NCBI RefSeq assembly: GCF_007565055.1
Contig: NC_044553.1
Coordinates: 45,187,420-45,251,419 of the forward strand
DNA: 64,000 nt
Source: Rhinopithecus roxellana
Lineage: Eukaryota; Chordata; Mammalia; Primates; Cercopithecidae
Direction of reading: 5' to 3'
Positions 51,601-60,600 of this stretch are shown here, one piece after another. Position 1 is the first letter of the stretch. Each line of letters begins with the position of its first letter. The notes beneath the pieces are model-generated. The model ran no database searches. It was not told where the DNA came from and saw only the letters and a list, made by a program, of their open reading frames with translations. The translations under genes were made by a program, and so were the position numbers.

Positions 51601-54600
51601 GTCCCTTGATCCAGCTTCAGAGCTCTGCCTCCTTCTGGGGGTCATATTTGGACAGGAGCCAGTTCTTTACCTCGGCTGACAGCCCATACAAGAGGCCCTT
51701 GTTGAACTGTGTGTAACTCATGGCTGGGGGGCTGCGGGATGGGGTTGCGCAGGACGGGGGTGGATAAGCTTTTTGATGTGCTGCTGTATGGTTCATCAGG
51801 GATATTGGCCTGAAATTTTCTCTTTTTGTTGTGTGTCTGCCAGGTTTTGGTATCAGGATGATGCTGGCCTCATAAAATGAGTTAGGGAGGAGTCCCTCTT
51901 TTTCTATTGTTTGGAATAGTTCCAGAAGGAATGGTACCAGCTCCTCTTTGTACCTCTGGCAGAATTCAGCTGTGAATTTGTCTGGTCCTGGGCTTTTTTG
52001 GTTGGTAGGCTATTAATTACCGCCTCAATTTCAGAACTTGTTATTGGTCTATTCGGGAAGTCAACTTCTTCCTGGTTTAGTCTTACAGTATTCTCTGATA
52101 GTAGTTTTTATTTCTGTGGGATCTGTGGTGATATCCCTTTTATCATTTCTTATTGTGTCTATTTGATTCTTCTCTCTTTTCTTCTTTATTAGTCTGGCTA
52201 GTGGTCTATCTTGTTAATCTTTTCAAAAAATCAGCTCCTGGGTTCCTGCACCATATTCTAAATCCAGTACATTATTTCACCAAAAAAGAAAAAGGATTCC
52301 TAATCAGTTTATCCAAGCAAGCACCCAGGCAGTCTTCCAAGAAGTGAAATAGAAGAGCAAACATACACAAAAAAACTTATTGGTAGCCAAAATTATTCGT
52401 AAAATATTTACAAAAACTACAAAATAAACAAAAGGAGAGTAAAGTTGCCAGAGGACAGCAGAATGTAGGTACTGCTACATATAATAATAAATATATGCAA
52501 ATGGAAGTTTGCATATAATAATGGAAATATTATATGCAAATGGAAGTTTGCATATAATAATGGAAATATTATATGCAAATGGAAGTTTCAGATTCAACTA
52601 CCATTTACTGAGTTCTTACAATATGCCAAGCAATATGCTTGGAACTTTTAAATACATTAATCTTCAAATGAGCCTGTAGGGAGTGATTCATAGGCCTTAT
52701 TAATGGAAGAAGACATGAAAGAAGAGACTAAATAATTCACCAAAAGTCACACAGCAGGAAAGCTGGGATTTGATCCATGATTGGTGGATCAAATCCAGTG
52801 CCTCATCTATTATACCACACTTCCCCAAGCATTAATTGTCCCGTAAACTTCATTTTAAAAATAAATATAAAACAATGATGGTTAATATTTACTGACACTT
52901 TACTAAGAATTAGATCCTGTGCTAAACATACTAGATATACTAGCTTTTCTTAGTCCATTCAGTTTACCTAAAATGTCCCAGACTGGATACCTAATAGAGA
53001 AAGGAAATTTATTTCTTATAGTTCCAGAGGCTGGGAAGTCCAAGGTTGAGACACACACGAGGTGAAAGACTTTTTGTGGTGTCATCCCATGGTGAAAGAT
53101 GGAAGAACAAGAGAGCACAAGACTGAATGTGTAACCGCAAGCCCTTTTATAATGGCATTAATCTATTAATGTGGGTTAACAGATTAGTACCCACCTAAAC
53201 ACCTCTCACTAGTGACCCTTTCTCAACACTATTGCACTGTAGATTAAATAACCTCCACACACTTTCCGGGGAACACGTTCAAATCATCTTTCATCCTCAC
53301 AATCCATGAGGTAGGTACAATCATCTCTAATCTACAGCCGGGATATCTGAGGTCTGGAGAGAATAACAACATGTACTGTGAATGAATCCATTCAAGTATA
53401 ATAGATGTTTAAATTGTCTAGTTTTCTGATACGACTCTGACATATTTCATCTTGATTCCTTTAGCATGATTTGAAGACTGTGTTCAGAACTTATTGAAAA
53501 AGTGATGATTTCCTTTAGTTGGTTTAGAGAGAGGCCAAGTATAGAGTTGTGATATACTATTCTGTCAAACTTTCATTTTGGGAAAGCACTGAGGAGTACT
53601 TTATTTTCTTTTAAGAGAGTAAACAAAGGATGAAGAGAAATTAACTCAGGCTGAACTACATTAAAGCTGTAAAAATCCTAAAGTAATGTTAAATTGTATG
53701 GGTTGGTCTTTGTTGATCATTAGCTTAATCAGATTGATCATTTACTGTTCAGCTTGGGAATTATCTTTGCTTATGACAAGCAATCTGCATAGTTTTGTAT
53801 ATGGACATTAACTTGCCCTGATGTTTCCTGATTTTTTAATGATTGCCATTCTAACTGGTGTGAGATGGTATCTCATTGTGGTTTTGATTTGCATTTCTCA
53901 GATGGCCAGTGATGATGAGCATTTTTTCATGTGTCTGTTGGCTGTATGAATGTCTTCTTTTGAGAAATGTCTGTTCATATCCTTTGCCCACTTTTTGATG
54001 GGGTTGTTTTTTTCTTGTATATTTGTTTGAGTTCTTTGTAGATTCTGGATATTAGCCCTTTGTCAGATGAGTAGATTGCAAAAATTTTCTCCCATTCTAT
54101 AGGTTGCCTGTTCACTCTGATGGTAGGATGTGGAGAAATAGGAACACTTTTACACTGTTGGTGGGATTGTAAACTAGTTCAACCATTATGGAAAACAGTA
54201 TGGCAAGTCCTCAAGGATCTAGAACTAGATGTACCATATGACCCAGCCATCCCACTACTGGGTATATACCCAAAGGATTATAAATTATTCTACTACAAAG
54301 ACACATGCACACGTATGTTTATTGCAGCACTATTCACAATAGTAAAGACTTGGAATCAACCCAAATGTCCATCTGTGACAGACTGGATTAAGAAAATGTG
54401 GCACATATACACCATGGAATACTATGCAGCCATAAAAAAGGATGAGTTTGCATCCTTTGTAGGGACATGGATGCAGCTGGAAACCATCATTCTTAGCAAA
54501 CTATCACAAGAACAGAAAACCAAACACCGCATGTTCTCACTCATAGGTGGGAACTGAATAATGAGATCACTTGGACTCGGGAAGGGGAACATCACGCACT

Positions 54601-57600
54601 GGGGCCTATCATGGGGAGGGGGGAGGGGGGAGGAGGGAGGGATTGCATTGGGGAGTTACACATGATATAAATGATGAATTGATGGGTGCTGACGAGTTGA
54701 TGGGTGCAGCACACCAACATGGCACAAATATACATATGTAACAAATCTGCACGTTATGCACATGTACCCTAGAACTTAAAGTATAATTAAAAAAAAAAAA
54801 ACAAAAAAAACTTGCCCTGAATGTGGTTAAGAATATAATCTGAAGTGTAAAAAGACGATTCATGGGAAATCACTGTTAAAGAAAACCTATTATTTTCTCC
54901 AGCTTTTACAGGCTTTTGCACCACCTGACTACTAACTACTCTCACTAGAACACTGAAGCTACATGTTTAGTAGTCATTGAGCATGTGATGTTCAGTGTTG
55001 GCTCACCTACCAAGAGTTAAGGACCCTAGGAAATCAGACACACACTACCCTTCTCAACATGTCCCATCTGGTATGATTTAGATTCTTAGGGCTGTGTTGT
55101 TTTTATTTCCCAATCTCTATAAGGGTTTTCACATCCTATTAAAGAGACTTCTAAGGATAGACACTGAATTCACATAAAATCTGCAGCTCTGGTGTTTAAA
55201 TGCCTGTTAAAAGTACAACTGCAGGAATGACAAAAAAAAAACTGCATTTGCTATTGAAAGGAAGCAGTGAAACCTAATATCCCATCCTACCTTCCAGCAA
55301 AATATGTATTGAGCTTTTACAAAGTACTGGTTCTTTAATATCTGGCATAGAAAATGATTTTGAGAATAAATGATACCAGTATTTGTTGATTATCTGCCAA
55401 TATCAAACAACACATTACTCACAAGGGTCCTCACAGCTAGCATTCCTTTCCTCGAAGTTCTTTTTGTATTTTGGTTCCCATACAACTACAATTCCATTTT
55501 CTCCAAAGAGATTAGTGGTAAGAGAAAAGAAAGACAGTCTTAAGTTCTTCCCGGTTGTGAATATTAACAACTGTGGAATTAAGATGGAGAATTATCTTTT
55601 ATCTTAAAATAACTTTTATCTTTGAATAAAGTAGCTTTTCATTCAAATGTAATATTTTCAACTAATGCCTTTCTCCTAGATACTTTTGAAAATTATATTC
55701 AATGACAGAACTTTAGTTCTATCCTTGATCTTAGCATCTTGAAAATCACGACATTTTTAGGTAATGATGCAGAGAATTCTCATCTTCCTCCATGCTCCCA
55801 TAACACACCACACTATAATAGTTACATATTCACAGATTATTGCCTGGGCTAGACTGAGTCATACTAAACAATACCTTTGCCTCTCCAAGATCTAGCACAG
55901 TGCTAGACATGTAAGTGCTCAATAAATGTTTGTAGAATTGACTTGAAACAACCTAAGTTTAAAACTTTCAAGTCCTATATCAGACAGTGTCAAACGGAAA
56001 CCTTATATTGTAACAAATGAAATTTAAAGAGGCTAACCATGCAATTTTGAAGTGAATTTTAGAAAAAAAAAAAAAGGAGAAAAATGGAGTTACAGTGTGT
56101 CTATGACCTTTCTTTTTTGACCATTCATTCAGCAAAGCATGTTGCACTGAGAAATTATCCTTCCTAAGTACCCCCATTAATATGTCACTCTGAATTTTAA
56201 TGGCTCCCTCCTCCTATGGGATGGTGTACAGTCCCTTAGCCTGAGAGGCAGTGTACCACTGTAACATGGAATATGGTGGTGTGTGACTCTCAGCCCTACA
56301 ACTTACGAGCATGTAACCCTGGGCAGGTAGTTTAACCCCTCTTAGCCACATTTTGCTCTGTGGTGTAGGGTTGTTGTAATAATGGATTCAAAGTATTTAG
56401 CAGGTACTTAACACAAAGTAAGTGCTAAATCAATGTTGGCTATTAATATCCAAAACGTAAAGCCTTTAATACTTCATAAAATTGATTTTTCACAGCTTGA
56501 CATGTAACTCATACACCATAAAATCCACTTTTTTGATGTGTACAGGTCAGTGGATTTTAGTATATTAACAGAGTTGTGCATCCATCACAACCATTACTTC
56601 TATCTGAGGACATAAATACCCCAAAAGATAGTTCATATTCCATTAGCAGTCCCTTTCCATTCTCCCAGTCCTTTGCAACTACTAATCAACTTTCTGTTTA
56701 TAGATTTGCCTATGCTGGACATTTCATATAGTCACATGATATAGCTTTTGTAACTGGATTCTTTCATTTAGTATAGTGCTTTCATTTAGTATAGTGTTTT
56801 CAAGGTTCATTCAGGCTGTAGCATGTATAATACCTCATTCCTTTTTATAGGTGAATAATATTCCACTGTATGGATAGACCACTTTTTGTTAATCAGCTTA
56901 TTTGATGGACATTTGAGTTGTTTCCACTTTTTGGCAATTAGGAATAATGCTGCTGTGAACATTTTTCTACATGTTTCTTCTGTGATGATCACTTGGTTTT
57001 TGTCCTTTATTTCATTACTATGGCGTACTTACATTGATTTTTTTACATATATAAAACCAACCTTGCATTCCTGAAAGAAATCCCACTTGGTCATGGTATA
57101 TAATCATTTTTATATATTGCTGGATTTCGTTTGCTAGTATTTTGCTTTGATTTTTGCATCTATACTCATAAGATGTTGGTATATAGTTTTCTTGTGATAT
57201 CTTCTACATGTTGGCCACAATTTTTTGACCCAGAATTCTTTCCAATGCCTTGATTTGTACCATATTATTTTCCAGTTCATCTGACTCCCAACATTTCTCC
57301 TCAGTCCCTTCACAATCCCTATGCTGTTCCACTAAGACTTTGTGTTCCCCTCTTCTAGTTGTTGACTAACACTGCCCCTTCTTCCCAATTCACTCTACTT
57401 ACCCATATCCTACAGATCCACCAAATCTCTCTTTGTCTTGAAACCTTGAGACCACCCAACCCCTAGAGATCTCTCCCTTCTTGAGATGCTGATGTCACAT
57501 TACAAACTAACTTTTGCTTACTGCTTAAAATTTCCCAAACTCATACTGCATTTCATTCTCACGACCCTGAGAAACAGGTATGTATGCTATTATTAAACCG

Positions 57601-60600
57601 ATTTTGTACAAAACCAAGTGGCTGGTCCATAACTGTATAGCTATGAAGTAAAAAACAGTAAACCCTATGCTTACGGTGGCATTTTAAAGAAGGGAAGGGT
57701 TCTACTGATACCTCACCTTCTACCTCTGAGATTAAGTTTTTATTTACCAAATTCAGTCTTTCCTCCTTCATGTAGCAACAAATATTTACAATGTATGTTT
57801 ACCACACATAAGATACTATTTGAGGTACTGAAAAGGCCTAAGGGATAGACTCCTAAGAGAATGTTCTCCCCACAAATCTTCATATATGACCAGAAAATGC
57901 CATCTTCTGAAAGTAAAACTTATAAAATCAAGACTAAACTGATAAGCAAATCAGCTCAAAGATGAAAAAGGAGTTACTTAAGAAAGTAAGGTAATTCTTA
58001 AATATTCAATTATTAATTAAATCCAGGGCTTTTTCAAATCCAGTATGTCCTTATGGTTGTACTCCTAATACTTTGGTTTGACCAACTGAAGTAAATAAAA
58101 TAGTAACCCCATTAACTGTAAAGACGATCTGCAGAAAACCTAAGGAAAATCAAAGAACAATATCAAAATTAATCAAAAGGTGCCAGAGAGACTTCTGCCT
58201 CTAATTGTAATAGAGCAACCAACACTGGACTTGTCTTACCATTATAAACAACTAGAAAAGTATATGAACTTGTTTTATTCAACCATTGGATATCAGGCAG
58301 TATTGGACTATGAATCTAGAGAAAAGGAAAACAAAGGAAATCCTTTTTTGCCAAAACTTTCTAGATTGCAATAGGAGATGAGGAGACCAAAGGAGAATAT
58401 GATGGTCTCACTGAGTTCTGACCAGACAGATAAGAAAGATCTTCTGGAACACTGGAAACATTCAATAGAAACCTCAGCAGGATTTCTACTTATTAATAAG
58501 AATAAACTAGTCTTAACAAAGCTTAAAATTAAGTTCCAAAAGAGACAATTAACTACCTGATAAAAACAAACAACAACAACAAAAAAAAAACAAACCTTGG
58601 CATTCTTTAAAGAAAAACAAAATTTGTATGTTCAACAATATAATGTTCACAATGTCCAGTATCCTTTCAAAATAAACAAAATAAAAATGACCCCAAAACA
58701 GGAAAAACGCCAGTCAAAAGAAAGAAATCCAGAAATGACAGAGAAGTTAAAACAGACAAGGATTTCATTATTATTATTAGATGGAGTCTCACTCCAGTCA
58801 CCCAGGCTGGAGTGCAGTGGTGTGATCTCGGCTCACTGCAACCTTCCTCCTGGGTTCAAGGAATTATCCTGCCTCAGCCTCCCGAGTAGCTGAGAAAACG
58901 GGTGTGCACCACCATGCCTGACTAGAGCTGGGGTTTCACTATGTTGGCCGGGCTGGTCTCGCACTCCTGACCTCAGGTGATCCACCTGCCTCGGCCTCCC
59001 AGAGTACTAGGATTACAGGTGTGGGCCACCACGCCCGGCCACAGACAAGGATTATAAAACAGATATCTCTACACAAATTTAAAGGAATGAGGGGGTGTAG
59101 TGAGGAAGAAAGTATCTTATATTTTAAAAATCATGGAATTTCTAGAACTTAAAAATGAAATCTCTGAAGCAGATTAAGCATTACAGAAGAATATATGAAC
59201 TCCAAAGATGACAATGAAAGTTACCGAGCCGGAAGCACAAAGGAATAAAAGAGTCCCAGTGACCTTTAAGATAATGACAAATGATCTAACGTATCTGTAA
59301 ATGGAAGGGGAAAGTAGAAAGCAAAAAAAATATTTGAAGAAATAACGGTCAAAATGTTTCCCAATTTGATGAGAACTATAAACTCGCAGATGCAGAAATT
59401 TCAACGAACCAACAAAATACACAAAAGCACATCACAATCAAATTGCTGAAAACTGACAAAAAGAAACTCAAAACCAGTCTGGGGGAAAAGAAACATTACT
59501 TACAGTAAAATAAAGATAAGAATGATTGCTGTATAAGAAACAGTAAAGTCAGAAACATGCCAGAATGTTATCTTTAAAGTCTTGAAAGTAAAATAAAACA
59601 AAACACAAACTGTCACATTAGAATTTTATATCCAGAAAAAAGTTAGTAAAAAGTGAAGACAAAATGAAGCCATTTTTTAGACAAAAGCTGAGAGAAATCA
59701 TCACTAGTAGACCTGCACTACAAGATATGCTAAAGACAACACTTTTCCTCATTTTAATATAGACATGTAATGTCATGCCAATCAAAATTCCAATGAAAGT
59801 TTTTTTAGAGTAACATAAGGTGCTTAGAAAATCGATTTGAAATGTCTTCTAAAAGAATAAATGGGCTTTGAAAAACCAAATAAGAAGGTATCTTGCCTAC
59901 ATTATGGTAACAACTATCTTATAAAACCTAGTAATTAAGGCAGTCTAGTAGTAGTGAAAGAACAGACAAAATTATGAGCTCTAAAACAGAAATTTCCTGT
60001 ATAGTTTGGTGCAAAAGTCATTGCAGTTTTTGCCATTACTTTTAATCAAATTACGTTTACGCCAACATGTATATATGGAAATGTATCACATATGGAAACG
60101 TATCATGTAATGTTATGTTATATTCTGATGCGTTACAAAGGGGTAGACTGTTTAATAAATTGTTTTGAAGTAACTGAACATTCATTTATAAACAACCTTC
60201 ACATTTCATTATACATGAAAATAAATCCAACCAGATTAAAGATTTAAACAAGAACAAAACCATAAAAGTACTGAGAGAAAATATTAAGAGCCATTTGTAT
60301 AATCTTAAAGATTTGTAAATAAAAATGACAGCATAATATATCAAACAAGAGATAACACCTTGTCATGTCAGTACCTACATTTCCTGTCATTCAAAAATGA
60401 CAGGAAATCCACAGGCTGTCAGAGAAAGACTAAAGGAGAGGACTACACGTAAATTTAAAATCTGCACATGGCAAACAACTGTTTTAAAACAATTAAAAAG
60501 CAAAGAAACAATAATATTTTCAAATTCTACAACAAACAAAAGATTAACATACCTAACATAAAAAGACCTCTTATAAATGAAACCATTACTCTAAGGCCTT

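Larger units (their letters stand above)
47430..52240 (-). mobile_element. L1 (3' two thirds), split by the CNN2 retrocopy
   Basis: The minus-strand L1 runs from its 3' UTR (about 47430) through ORF2 to 49731, and resumes at 51769 with CTTTTTGATGTGCTGCTG up to about 52240. ORF2 is broken by many stops. A deletion near 49680-49700 removed part of the RT region (GGTTCTGTTTGGTTCTGTTT junction). Confidence 0.85.
58100..60312 (+). repeat. Ancient HAL1/L1M sequence, sense, interrupted by Alu and MADE1
   Basis: Diverged LINE sequence with phrases such as TTTCCCAATTTGATGAGAAC, AGAATTTTATATCCAGAAAA, AGACCTGCACTACAAGATAT and ATGCCAATCAAAATTCCAAT. It is weakest before 58600. No intact frame. Limits are approximate. 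Confidence 0.65.

Noticed and set aside
54120..54557. 145-codon open frame on the plus strand
   Set aside because: It is the C-terminal end of L1 ORF2 after the inversion junction, so not a gene.
54613..54642. G-rich tract (runs of G separated by A) as a novel G-quadruplex regulator
   Set aside because: It is the known polypurine tract of the young L1 3' UTR, not something specific to this locus.
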